A program made the translations under genes and the position numbers. Of a stretch of 64,000 nucleotides of DNA, positions 17,775 to 26,492 are shown one piece after another (within the stretch, counting starts at the first letter, position 1; every line of letters begins with the position of its first letter). The DNA comes from Lactobacillales bacterium. GTDB taxonomy: Bacteria > Bacillota_I > Bacilli_A > RF39 > UBA660. The notes under the pieces were generated by a model that was given only the letters and a program-made list of their open reading frames with translations, did not search any database and was not told the DNA's origin. The DNA lies in assembly GCA_015059545.1 (NCBI GenBank), contig SVAG01000004.1, positions 1-64,000 of the forward strand. Direction: 5' to 3'.

Positions 17775-17980
17775 TAGTAATTAATTGAGATAAATATGAA
17801 GTAATTATTTTATTAGTAATTAGAAAATTAACGGGTGATGAAAGTTAATCAAGATAAGATAATGAATTACGTATTTTGAATTAAATCGGATAATTCCGTT
17901 ATAAATTAAAGTGCATAATCATTATGAAATAAGGTGGTACCGCGATTAATTCGTCCTTATATTTATAGTGATTTTTTTAT
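17775..17980 (+). promoter_or_regulatory. T-box leader, probably tRNA-Tyr responsive
   Basis: The conserved antiterminator AAGGTGGTACCGCG begins at 17931, and TCGTCCTTAT closes it. The competing terminator pairs 17917-17934 with 17955-17973 and ends in T residues. Stem I carries the apical hairpin with GGTGATGAAAG, and its specifier loop reads GAATTACG, giving TAC (Tyr) at 17868-17870. TTA (Leu) overlaps it and is the alternative. A small CGGA-TTCCG stem III is present. The bulge base of TGGT fits a tRNA with discriminator A. tyrS is the third gene downstream. Confidence 0.93.
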
Positions 17981-17991
17981 TAGGAGGTATT

Positions 17992-18624
17992 ATGATAAAA
18001 CGTTTAGTTATAGATGTAGATAATACAATTATTTTATGGAAAGAAGAATATACAATTGCTTTAAAAAAAGTTATGAAAGAATATAATTTAAATGTAGATT
18101 ATAAAATTATTGATAATATTATTGAAGTGCAAGAAAAAGTATATAATAGAATGGATAAAAATCATTTATTAAATGATATAAATAAAGAATGTAATTTAAA
18201 TTTAAATATTGATTTTATTGATAAATTGTTAGAATATCAAAAAGAAATAGCTCCAGAAAAAGATGAAAAATTTATTGGGTTATTTAAATATTTAAGTAGC
18301 AAATATGAATTAGTTATGTTAACAAATTATTATGTAGAACCTCAAATTGGGAGATTAAAAAAATTAGGTATAGATATTTATTTTAAAGAATTTTATGGTG
18401 GAGATATAGTTCCTTTAAAACCATCTAGTGAAGCTTTTTATAAAGCAATTGGAAGTCATAAACCAGAAGAATGTATTATGATAGGAGATAGTATTCCATA
18501 TGATATAGAAGGTGCTTTAAATATAGGAATGAATGTTATTCTAGTTGATTTACTAGATAAAATAAAAGAAGAAAAAGAATATAAAATTATAAATAATTTA
18601 TATGAACTTAAAAATATATTATAG
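17992..18624 (+). CDS. HAD-superfamily phosphatase
   Basis: A 210-residue haloacid-dehalogenase-type hydrolase. Motif I is DVDNT near the N-terminus, motif II the threonine in MLTNYY, motif III the lysine in PLKPSS, and motif IV GDSIPYD. An inserted helical cap follows motif I. Substrate is unknown; the next gene is deoC, so a sugar phosphate or nucleotide phosphate is possible. The ATG at 17992 follows TAGGAGG; an upstream in-frame ATG at 17968 lies inside the T-box terminator. It is the first gene under T-box control. Confidence 0.85.
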   Translation: MIKRLVIDVDNTIILWKEEYTIALKKVMKEYNLNVDYKIIDNIIEVQEKVYNRMDKNHLLNDINKECNLNLNIDFIDKLLEYQKEIAPEKDEKFIGLFKYLSSKYELVMLTNYYVEPQIGRLKKLGIDIYFKEFYGGDIVPLKPSSEAFYKAIGSHKPEECIMIGDSIPYDIEGALNIGMNVILVDLLDKIKEEKEYKIINNLYELKNIL

Positions 18625-18633
18625 GAGGTATTT

Positions 18634-19281
18634 ATGGAATTAAATAGTTATATAGATCATACAAATTTAAAAGTGGTATCTACTTTAAAAGATATAGAAA
18701 AATTATGTGATGAAGCGGTTAATTATCATTTTGCTTCAGTATGTGTTGCACCTTATTATGTAAGTTTAGCTAAAAATTTACTAAAGGATTCTACTGTATC
18801 TGTATGTACAGTAATAGGATTTCCAAATGGATATAGTACAAAAGAAACAAAAGTATTTGAAGCTATAAATGCTATTGAAAATGGTGCAGATGAAATAGAT
18901 ATGGTAATAAATATATCAGCTTTAAAAAATAAAGATTATGATTATATTAAAGAAGAAATAGAAGAAATAAGAGATTCTATAGATGGACATATCTTAAAAG
19001 TTATAATCGAAACATGTTATTTAGAAGAAGATGAAATAATAAAAATGACAGAAATATGTAATGAAACATTTGTAAATTTTATTAAAACATCTACAGGATT
19101 TGGAACTAGAGGAGCTAGTTTAAGAGATGTAGAAATTATGAATGAACATAAAAGTGAAGTGTTAGAAATAAAAGCTAGCGGAGGTATCAAAACATTCGAA
19201 GATGCCAATGCTATGATTAATGAAGGTGCTACAAGACTAGGAACTAGTAATGGTGTAGAAATAATGAAGGGAGAAGAATAA
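18634..19281 (+). CDS. deoC: Deoxyribose-phosphate aldolase
   Basis: DeoC splits 2-deoxyribose 5-phosphate into acetaldehyde and glyceraldehyde 3-phosphate in deoxynucleoside breakdown. The 215-residue protein has the Schiff-base lysine in FIKTSTGFG (K151), the proton-relay lysine in IKASGGI (K180) and the aspartate of EIDMVI (D89). AGGAGG precedes its ATG. It lies between the HAD gene and tyrS and is read from the same T-box-controlled transcript, an unusual location. Confidence 0.96.
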   Translation: MELNSYIDHTNLKVVSTLKDIEKLCDEAVNYHFASVCVAPYYVSLAKNLLKDSTVSVCTVIGFPNGYSTKETKVFEAINAIENGADEIDMVINISALKNKDYDYIKEEIEEIRDSIDGHILKVIIETCYLEEDEIIKMTEICNETFVNFIKTSTGFGTRGASLRDVEIMNEHKSEVLEIKASGGIKTFEDANAMINEGATRLGTSNGVEIMKGEE

Positions 19282-19282
19282 T

Positions 19283-20509
19283 ATGACATTATTTGAAGAA
19301 TTAAAATGGAGAGGACTTATTAAGGATATAACAAGTCCAGAATTAGAAGATAAATTAAACAATGAAAAATTAACTTTTTATATAGGAACAGATCCAACTG
19401 CTGATTCTATGCATTTAGGACATCTATCAAGTTTTTTAATATCAAAAAGACTTGCTGATGCAGGACATAAGCCAATTCTTTTAATAGGAGGAGCAACAGG
19501 GCGAATTGGAGATCCTAGACCTACTACTGAAAGAGAAATGAAAACTATTGAAGAAATAGAATTTAATATTAAAGGATTAACTAAACAAGCAGAAGATTTA
19601 TTTGGTTTTGAAGTAGTTAATAACTACGATTGGTCAAAAGATATTAATTTTATTGATTTCTTAAGAGATTATGGTAAATTCTTTAATATCAATTATATGT
19701 TAGATAAAGATATTATAAGAAGAAGATTAGAAACAGGAATAACATATACAGAATTTTCTTATATGATAATGCAAGCATTAGATTTCTTACATTTATATGA
19801 AACAAAAAACTGTACTTTACAAGTTGCAGGTTCAGATCAATGGGGAAATATTACTGCAGGTGTAGATTTAATTAGAAAGAAAACAGGTAATGAAGCATAT
19901 GCATTTACAATGCCATTAGTTACTGATTCATCTGGTAAAAAATTTGGTAAATCAGAAGGTAATGCTTTATGGTTAGATAAAAATAAAACTTCAGGATATG
20001 AATTATATCAATTTTTAATAAATGCTGAAGATGAAAAAATAATAGATTACTTAAAAGTATTTACTTTCTTATCAAAAGAAGAAATAGAAACTATTGAAAA
20101 AGAACATAACGAAAAGCCAGAACTTAGAATGGCTCAAAAGAAACTTGCTGAATGTGTTATTACATTCTTACATGGAAAAGAAGAATACGATAAAGCATTA
20201 AAAATAAGTGAAGCTTTATTTAGTGGAAATATAAAAGAATTAAAATTAGATGAAATAGAAAGTGCATTTAAAGATATTCCAAGTTTTAAAATAGATAATG
20301 AATATACTTTAATAGATTTACTTGTTAATAATGGTATTGCATCAAGTAGAAGAGAAGCAAGAGAATTTATTAGTGCTGGATCTATTTTAATAAATGGAGA
20401 TAAAGTAACAGATGAAAATGAAATTATTTCTAAAGATAAAGCTATAGAAGGTAAAGCTATAGTTGTAAGAAGAGGTAAGAAAAAATACTATATGGGTATG
20501 TTTGAATAA
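19283..20509 (+). CDS. tyrS: Tyrosyl-tRNA synthetase
   Basis: Class I synthetase charging tRNA-Tyr. The 408-residue protein has HLGH (44-47) as the HIGH motif, KFGKS (220-224) as the KMSKS motif, and a C-terminal S4 RNA-binding domain (SSRREAREFISAGSILINGD). It begins 1 base after the deoC stop, with GGGAGAAGAAT upstream. Expression should respond to uncharged tRNA-Tyr through the T-box about 1.3 kb upstream. A terminator follows immediately. Confidence 0.98.
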   Translation: MTLFEELKWRGLIKDITSPELEDKLNNEKLTFYIGTDPTADSMHLGHLSSFLISKRLADAGHKPILLIGGATGRIGDPRPTTEREMKTIEEIEFNIKGLTKQAEDLFGFEVVNNYDWSKDINFIDFLRDYGKFFNINYMLDKDIIRRRLETGITYTEFSYMIMQALDFLHLYETKNCTLQVAGSDQWGNITAGVDLIRKKTGNEAYAFTMPLVTDSSGKKFGKSEGNALWLDKNKTSGYELYQFLINAEDEKIIDYLKVFTFLSKEEIETIEKEHNEKPELRMAQKKLAECVITFLHGKEEYDKALKISEALFSGNIKELKLDEIESAFKDIPSFKIDNEYTLIDLLVNNGIASSRREAREFISAGSILINGDKVTDENEIISKDKAIEGKAIVVRRGKKKYYMGMFE

Positions 20510-20534
20510 CTGATTTTATCAGTTATTTTTTTTG
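20505..20534 (+). terminator. Terminator after tyrS
   Basis: AATAACTGAT (20505-20514) pairs with ATCAGTTATT (20518-20527), followed by T residues. The stem includes the end of the coding sequence. Confidence 0.9.
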
Positions 20535-20587
20535 TATAAAAAGGGTTTTATAAATTTATCTAGTAAGATAATAATAAGGAGGTAATT

Positions 20588-21469
20588 ATGAATTACTACG
20601 ATAATATAAAACAAGAACTTATAAATAACGAAATATATAAGAAAGTAAAAGATTATAGTAAAAATAGAAATGATTTAGAAACATATTATAAAGTTGGTAA
20701 AATCCTTTTTGATGCAGGTAAACATTATGGAGATTCCATAATAAAAGAGTATTCTAAAAGATTGACAGAAGAGTTAGGAAAAGGATATTCAACTACAAAT
20801 CTTAAATATATGAGGCAATTTTATTTATTAATTGAAAAAGGTCAACCGATGGTTGACCAATTGACATGGAGTCATTATACAATATTGTTATCCATAAAAG
20901 ATGAAAATAAAAGAAATTATTATATAAATGAATGTATTAAAAATAATTTGAGTAAAAGAATTTTAATACAAAAAATTAAATTAAATGAATATGAAAGATT
21001 AGATGAAAATACTAAATTAAAATTGAATAATAAAGAGGAAATAAATATAGAAGATTTAATTAAAAATCCAATAATTATTAAGAATAAAGGATATGAAATA
21101 ATAAGTGAAAAAATATTAAAACAATTAATATTAGAAGATTTAGATAATTTTTTAACTGAATTAGGAGATAATTTTACATATGTCGGTAATGAATATAAAA
21201 TAAAAATAGGAGATAGATATAATTATATAGATTTACTTTTATTTAATATAGAGTTTAATTGTTATGTAGTTATAGAACTTAAAATAACAGAATTAAAAGC
21301 TGAATATATAGGTCAAATAAAAAAATATATGAATTATATAGATAAAAATATAAGAAAGATAAATATGAATCAAACAATAGGAATTATTATATGTAAAAAA
21401 GAAAATGATTTTGTAATGGAATACTGTAGTGATGATAGAATATTTTCATCAAAATATATATTAATTTAA
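20588..21469 (+). CDS. YhcG/DUF1016-type PD-(D/E)XK nuclease, copy 1
   Basis: A 293-residue protein. The N-terminal helical DUF1016 domain is at about 1-150 (ELGKGYSTTNLKYMRQFY, WSHYTILLSI). The C-terminal nuclease domain has IDLLLFN followed by YVVIELKI, the D...ExK signature, then IGQIKKYMNYID. Family members have been linked to mobile elements, restriction-like loci and recombination, but no function is settled. A close paralogue lies at 45990. A perfect inverted repeat is embedded at codons 85-91. It stands alone between a terminator and an ABC exporter; GGAGG precedes the ATG. Confidence 0.88.
   Translation: MNYYDNIKQELINNEIYKKVKDYSKNRNDLETYYKVGKILFDAGKHYGDSIIKEYSKRLTEELGKGYSTTNLKYMRQFYLLIEKGQPMVDQLTWSHYTILLSIKDENKRNYYINECIKNNLSKRILIQKIKLNEYERLDENTKLKLNNKEEINIEDLIKNPIIIKNKGYEIISEKILKQLILEDLDNFLTELGDNFTYVGNEYKIKIGDRYNYIDLLLFNIEFNCYVVIELKITELKAEYIGQIKKYMNYIDKNIRKINMNQTIGIIICKKENDFVMEYCSDDRIFSSKYILI
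20840..20858 (+). repeat. Embedded inverted repeat in DUF1016 copy 1
   Basis: GGTCAACC-GAT-GGTTGACC: perfect 8-base arms, 3-base loop, in frame as codons 85-91 (GQPMVDQ). The same position in the paralogue carries a different but equally perfect repeat at 46258-46274. Confidence 0.95.
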
Positions 21470-21479
21470 AATAAAATTA

Positions 21480-21508
21480 TTGACTTTGAAAAAATAATAG
21501 TTTACTAT
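21480..21508 (+). promoter_or_regulatory. Promoter and possible operator of the ABC exporter
   Basis: TTGACT (21480-21485) and TACTAT (21503-21508), spacer 17. The -10 lies in a small palindrome AATAG-TTTA-CTATT, which could be an operator for a local repressor. No regulator gene is adjacent. Confidence 0.5.
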
Positions 21509-21542
21509 TTAATAAAGTAGTACCCTAAAGGAAGTGTTGAAG

Positions 21543-23234
21543 TTGAAAAGAAATAGAATAATTTCATTTCTTAGGCAGTACAAATTCTTAATATTTATAT
21601 GTGTAGTATGTGTAATACTAGAAATAATATCAGATTTATTATCACCAATTATATTGTCGGATACCATTAATGTGGGAATTTTAAATAGTGATATAAACTA
21701 TATTATTAAAAACATAATAATAATGCTTATTATATTATTAATTGGAATAATTGGTAGTATTGTAAGTACTTTTTTAGCGTCTAAAATTAGTAATAATGTT
21801 GGATATCATATAAGAGATAAAATAGTAAAAAAAATATTAAATATTGAATATAAAGAAGTAGATAAATTAAATATAGGACACGTTATAACACTCCTAACAA
21901 ATGATATATCTGCTATTGAAAATATTATATTTTTAGTATTAAAATTATTAGTAAAAGTTCCTTTAATTATAATAGGAAGTATTTTCTTATGTTTAACTAT
22001 TAGTATTAAAATGTCATCTATCTTACTTATAATAATACCAATAATAATTATTATAAGTGTTATATTTGTAAGAAAAACATTTCCTTATTTTAATTTAACT
22101 AATGAAACATTAGATGATATAAATAGTAATATAAGAGAAAATATAAATAATATAAAATTGGTAAAATCAGAATCAAATGAAAAATACGAAATGAATAAAT
22201 TTGATAAGAAAAATAAAAAATTTAAAGATATAAATAAAAAAGCTTTACTAACACTTTCTTTAATGATGCCTATAATAATATTTATAATAAATATAACAAC
22301 TATTATAATATTAATAATGTCTAAAATAGAAATAGAAAATGGTAATTTTTTAATAGGAAATGTAACTGCTTTTATAGAATATATTAATTTATTGTTACAA
22401 TCTATAATATCAACCTCTATGATTTTCTTACTTGTTATTGAAAGTAGCGTATCAATTAAAAGAATAAATAAACTGTTAAATATAAAAGAAGAATATAGAA
22501 ATAATGGAATAAAAAGTAAAATAAAAGGTGATATAGAATTTAAAGATGTATACTTTTCATATAATGAAAAGTATAATTTAGAAAATATAAATTTAAATAT
22601 AAAAGCAAAAGAAAAAGTTGCGATTATAGGAGAAAGTGGTAGTGGTAAATCTACATTAATAAATTTACTTAATAGAAATTATGAAATATTAAAAGGAGAA
22701 ATATTAATAGACTCTATTAGTATAAAAGATTATGATTTAAATTATTTAAAAGAAAAAGTATTAATTATAAATCAAAAATCTAATGTATTTAAAGATACAA
22801 TAATAAATAATATAACTTTTAAAAAGAAAAAAGATGTTTCTAGATATACAAAAATAACCTTATTTGATAAAGTTATAAATAAAAAAGAAAATAATTTAAA
22901 ATTTAAAGTAGAACAAAATGGAAAAAATTTAAGTGGTGGAGAAAAACAAAGATTAATACTTACAAGAAGTATAATTAATGATTTTGATATATTAGTATTA
23001 GATGATTCTATGAGTGCTCTGGATTTGAAAACAGAGAATAAAGTTATAGATAATTTATTAAAAGAATATAAAGATAAAACAATTATATATGTTACTAATA
23101 GAATTTCTAGTATTAAAGATTTTGATAAAATAATATTACTTAATAATGGAAAAATAGAACAAATAGGTAAACATGAAGATTTATTAAATAACCAAACTTA
23201 TATAGAATTATCTAATATAGGGGAGGTATTATAA
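21543..23234 (+). CDS. ABC exporter half-transporter A (degenerate ATP site)
   Basis: A fused permease-ATPase of about 563 residues: six transmembrane helices in the first 300, then a nucleotide-binding domain. Walker A is GESGSGKS (about 363-370) and the signature is LSGGEKQR. Walker B reads VLDDS, so Asp replaces the catalytic Glu. The switch histidine is replaced by Asn (VTNRISSI). This is the non-catalytic half of a heterodimeric type IV exporter, as in BmrC or TM287. There is no ATG start: TTG 21543 is best spaced from AAAGGAAG, with TTG 21537 and GTG 21534 as alternatives. Likely drug or peptide export; substrate unknown. Confidence 0.88.
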   Translation: MKRNRIISFLRQYKFLIFICVVCVILEIISDLLSPIILSDTINVGILNSDINYIIKNIIIMLIILLIGIIGSIVSTFLASKISNNVGYHIRDKIVKKILNIEYKEVDKLNIGHVITLLTNDISAIENIIFLVLKLLVKVPLIIIGSIFLCLTISIKMSSILLIIIPIIIIISVIFVRKTFPYFNLTNETLDDINSNIRENINNIKLVKSESNEKYEMNKFDKKNKKFKDINKKALLTLSLMMPIIIFIINITTIIILIMSKIEIENGNFLIGNVTAFIEYINLLLQSIISTSMIFLLVIESSVSIKRINKLLNIKEEYRNNGIKSKIKGDIEFKDVYFSYNEKYNLENINLNIKAKEKVAIIGESGSGKSTLINLLNRNYEILKGEILIDSISIKDYDLNYLKEKVLIINQKSNVFKDTIINNITFKKKKDVSRYTKITLFDKVINKKENNLKFKVEQNGKNLSGGEKQRLILTRSIINDFDILVLDDSMSALDLKTENKVIDNLLKEYKDKTIIYVTNRISSIKDFDKIILLNNGKIEQIGKHEDLLNNQTYIELSNIGEVL

Positions 23235-24904
23235 TGAATAAACTATTTTCATATTTAAATAAAAAAGTAATTATATTAATTAGTATATTAACTTTATTTA
23301 GTACAATTATAAGTGTTATTATACCTTATATTATAGGTTATATAATAGATCATATAAATAAAAAAATAATATATTTAATTATCTTTTTATTAGTTATTTA
23401 TATTATTAATTTCATATTAAATATAATACTTAATCGCATAATCATTAATAATGTAGAAGATATTATTTATAAAATAAGAAAAGATACATTTAATCATTTA
23501 GAAAAATTACCTGTTAGTTATTTTGATAAAAATGATAAAGGTAATATGATGAGTATTTTAACAAATGATATAGATAAAATAAATGAATGTTTACAAGAAG
23601 TAATAACAACTATAATAAGTAGTGTTATAACGCTTATAGGAGTAACATTTATAATGTTTTATATGAATATTACACTATCTATTATAGTAGTATTATCAGT
23701 ACCATTATTCTTTATAATAGTTATGAAAATGAGTAAAAAAATGAATGAATATTTTAATAAATTACAAGAAACATTAGGAGAATTAACGAGTGATTCAGAA
23801 GAAATAGTAAGTAGTATAAAAACAATTAAATCACTAGAAAAACAACAATATTTTATAAATAAATTTGATAAAACAAATAAAAAATATAGAGATATCTCTA
23901 TAAAATCAAGTATATATTCTTATTTAATATTACCTATAAATTTAATTATTAATAATTTAAGTAATATATTAATTATAGGTGTAGGTGCTATACTTGTTTT
24001 AAAAAATAATACTACTATAGGAGAAATAGTAGCTTTCTTATCATACGCTTCTATGTTTAGAAGTCCTATAAATGATATATCTTCTTTAATTGGAACAATA
24101 GGCGAAGCAATGGCAGGTTTAAAAAGAATTGATAACATTTTAGAAGAAAAAATAGAAAATAATGGAAAGATAAAATTAGATATAAAAGGAAACATTGAAT
24201 TTAAAAATATATATTTCAAATATGATAAAAAAGATATATTAAAAAATATTAGCTTTAAAATAAATAAAGGTGAAAAACTTGCTATTGTAGGAGAAACAGG
24301 TAGTGGAAAAACAACAATAATAAGTTTAATAGAAAAATTTTATGATATATATAAAGGAAATATATTAATTGATAATATTAATATAAATGATATAGATAAA
24401 AAAAAAATTAGAGATAATATTGGCTTAGTTCTTCAAGATACTTATCTTTTTAAAGGTACAATAATGGAAAATATAAAATATGGAAGAACTATAGATGATA
24501 AAAAAGTAATCAAAATATGTGAAGATATAGGAGTTTCTAAATTTATAGAAAAATTACCTAATGGTTATTATACTGAAATAGAGAATGATGCAAATAATTT
24601 ATCTATTGGAGAAAAACAATTATTATCGATAGTAAGATGTATAATAAAAAATCCTAAAATAATAATTTTAGATGAAGCAACAAGTGGTGTTGATATAAAA
24701 ACAGAAAAAGATATATATAATGGAATTCAAAAATTACTAAAAAATAAGACATCTATTGTTATTGCACATAGACTTTCAACTATTAAAAATTCAGATAAAA
24801 TATTAGTTTTAGATAATGGAAAAATAAAAGAAATAGGAAATCATAATGAACTTATTAATAAAAAAGGTACATATTTTAATATGTATATGAAACAATTTAA
24901 ATAA
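23234..24904 (+). CDS. ABC exporter half-transporter B (catalytic)
   Basis: The 556-residue partner of the preceding gene, overlapping it by one base. It has six transmembrane helices and an ATPase domain with Walker A GETGSGKT, Walker B ILDEATSGVD (Glu about 481 intact) and the switch histidine in VIAHRLSTI. Its signature is LSIGEKQ rather than LSGGE. In heterodimeric exporters the degenerate site combines the altered Walker B of one half with the altered signature of the other, exactly the pattern here. Efflux of drugs, lipids or peptides is likely. Confidence 0.92.
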   Translation: MNKLFSYLNKKVIILISILTLFSTIISVIIPYIIGYIIDHINKKIIYLIIFLLVIYIINFILNIILNRIIINNVEDIIYKIRKDTFNHLEKLPVSYFDKNDKGNMMSILTNDIDKINECLQEVITTIISSVITLIGVTFIMFYMNITLSIIVVLSVPLFFIIVMKMSKKMNEYFNKLQETLGELTSDSEEIVSSIKTIKSLEKQQYFINKFDKTNKKYRDISIKSSIYSYLILPINLIINNLSNILIIGVGAILVLKNNTTIGEIVAFLSYASMFRSPINDISSLIGTIGEAMAGLKRIDNILEEKIENNGKIKLDIKGNIEFKNIYFKYDKKDILKNISFKINKGEKLAIVGETGSGKTTIISLIEKFYDIYKGNILIDNININDIDKKKIRDNIGLVLQDTYLFKGTIMENIKYGRTIDDKKVIKICEDIGVSKFIEKLPNGYYTEIENDANNLSIGEKQLLSIVRCIIKNPKIIILDEATSGVDIKTEKDIYNGIQKLLKNKTSIVIAHRLSTIKNSDKILVLDNGKIKEIGNHNELINKKGTYFNMYMKQFK

Positions 24905-24972
24905 AAAAGCTTTTACTTTTTAGAAAAATTTGGTATACTAATTAATAGATATAATAAAGAGAGGTTGATAGT

Positions 24973-25713
24973 ATGAACGAAAATAATAATGGAAATAATA
25001 TGAATGTAATGAATTTTAACAATAATCAAAATCAAGTTAATAATGATCAAAATATGTATCAACAAACTCAAATGAATCAAGTACCAAATCAATTTGTTAT
25101 GACAGATGATGATAATTTTGCACCAATGCCAACATATAATGAAGTATCTCAATCACAATCAATGCCAGCATATAACGAAGTACCACAAGTACAACCAGAA
25201 ATGCCAGCGTATAACGAAGTACCTCAAGTGCAACCAGAAATGCCAGCGTATAACGAAGTACCTCAAGTGCAATCAATGCCAGTATACAATGAAGTACCAC
25301 AAGTACAACCAGAAATACCAGCATACAATGAAGTACCACAAGTACAACCAATGTCAGCATACAATGAAGTACCACAAGTACAATCAGAAATGCCAGCATA
25401 CAATGAAGCACCTCAAATGCAACCGGATATAAATGCTGTACCAGTACTTGATATAGAAGAAGATGAAGTCGTTCAAACACCATCAGATGTGTTTGGAGTA
25501 AATGTTCCAGAAGAACAAATGCAACAAGCACAACCAATACCAGGTATGCCAATGCAACAAGTAGAAGAAGAAAAACCAAAATATGGGTATGCTAGTAATG
25601 AAAAAGCGGATTTAAATGCAGATGAAAATGCTAATATTAAGTTTATTATATTTTTAGCAGTATTAATGTTAATATTTATATTCTTATTACCATATTTATC
25701 AGATTTAATGTAA
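24973..25713 (+). CDS. Tail-anchored protein with 12-13-residue repeats
   Basis: A 246-residue protein of unknown function. The first 50 residues are Asn/Gln-rich. Eight repeats of the type MPAYNEVPQVQPE follow (residues 52-152), then an acidic/Gln-Pro segment. A single C-terminal hydrophobic helix (about 222-243) is followed by only a few residues. With no signal peptide and a C-terminal helix it should be tail-anchored, with the repeats in the cytoplasm (inference). It has its own promoter (TATAAT 24950-24955) and terminator. The repeats suggest a scaffold or multivalent binding protein. Confidence 0.7.
   Translation: MNENNNGNNMNVMNFNNNQNQVNNDQNMYQQTQMNQVPNQFVMTDDDNFAPMPTYNEVSQSQSMPAYNEVPQVQPEMPAYNEVPQVQPEMPAYNEVPQVQSMPVYNEVPQVQPEIPAYNEVPQVQPMSAYNEVPQVQSEMPAYNEAPQMQPDINAVPVLDIEEDEVVQTPSDVFGVNVPEEQMQQAQPIPGMPMQQVEEEKPKYGYASNEKADLNADENANIKFIIFLAVLMLIFIFLLPYLSDLM
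25126..25428 (+). repeat. Coding tandem repeat, eight units of 36 or 39 bases
   Basis: The units encode MPTYNEVSQSQS, MPAYNEVPQVQPE (twice), MPAYNEVPQVQS, MPVYNEVPQVQPE, IPAYNEVPQVQP, MSAYNEVPQVQSE and MPAYNEAPQMQPD. Two adjacent units are nearly identical in DNA, pointing to recent duplication. Confidence 0.92.
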
Positions 25714-25738
25714 AAAACTCTTATTTGAGTTTTTTTTA
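25713..25738 (+). terminator. Terminator after the tail-anchored repeat gene
   Basis: AAAACTC and GAGTTTT around TTATTT, followed by a T run. Confidence 0.85.
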
Positions 25739-25771
25739 TTATTTATGATATAATTAAATAGTGGTGATATT

Positions 25772-26491
25772 ATGGATTATAAAGTTACTATAAATGATTT
25801 TGAAGGTCCTATGGATTTACTTCTTCATTTAATAAAAAAAGAAGATGTAGATATTAGAGATATAAGTATAGAAGAAATAACAAAACAATATCTTGAGTTT
25901 ATAAATCAAATGGAAGAAATGAATTTAAATGTTGCTAGTGAATATTTAATTATGGCAGCAGAACTTCTTGAAATAAAATCAGCTATATTACTTCCGAGAA
26001 AAGAAGTAGATTTAGAAGAGGAAGAAGATCCGAGAGAAACTTTAATTAATAGATTAATTGAATATAAAAGATATAAAGAAGTAACAGGAGAATTTAAAGA
26101 ATTAGAAGAAAATAGAAAAAATTATTTTACTAAGAGTGTAGAAGATTTAAGTTCTTATAGAAGTGAAGATGAAGAATTAGATTTAGGAGATGTAGATTTA
26201 GATAAATTATTAGATGCATTCTCAAAATTTTTAGCAAGAAAACAAGAAGAAAAACCTTTAAATACAAAAATAAGTACAAAAGAATATTCAGTTAAAGAAC
26301 GTAGTGATGAAATAAGAACTATATTAAGAAAAAAGAAAAATATTAATTTTGAAGAATTATTTGAAGTATATAAAAAAGATTATGTAGTAGTAACTTTCTT
26401 ATCAATCCTTAATTTAGCAAGAAAACAAGAATTAGAAATAAAACAAGAAGATAATTTTGATAAAATTTATCTTTCATATAGAGGTGAATAA
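25772..26491 (+). CDS. scpA: Segregation and condensation protein A
   Basis: The kleisin subunit of the bacterial SMC-ScpA-ScpB condensin that organises and segregates chromosomes. The 239-residue protein has the N-terminal family pattern FEGPMDLLLHLIKKEDVDIRD (SMC neck binding) and the AAELLEIKSAILLP stretch. The C-terminal winged helix ends in VVTFLSILNLARKQ. The start follows GGTGATATT. scpB begins 1 base after the stop. Confidence 0.97.
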   Translation: MDYKVTINDFEGPMDLLLHLIKKEDVDIRDISIEEITKQYLEFINQMEEMNLNVASEYLIMAAELLEIKSAILLPRKEVDLEEEEDPRETLINRLIEYKRYKEVTGEFKELEENRKNYFTKSVEDLSSYRSEDEELDLGDVDLDKLLDAFSKFLARKQEEKPLNTKISTKEYSVKERSDEIRTILRKKKNINFEELFEVYKKDYVVVTFLSILNLARKQELEIKQEDNFDKIYLSYRGE

Positions 26492-26492
26492 A

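Noticed and set aside
20588-24904. A defence island made of the DUF1016 nuclease plus the ABC exporter
   Set aside because: The genes are separated by a promoter, the exporter is an ordinary heterodimeric type, and nothing else in the stretch belongs to known defence systems.
25097-25579. Frames on both strands across the MPAYNEV repeats
   Set aside because: Shadows of a repetitive coding sequence; the plus-strand 24973-25713 frame alone has promoter, ribosome site and terminator.
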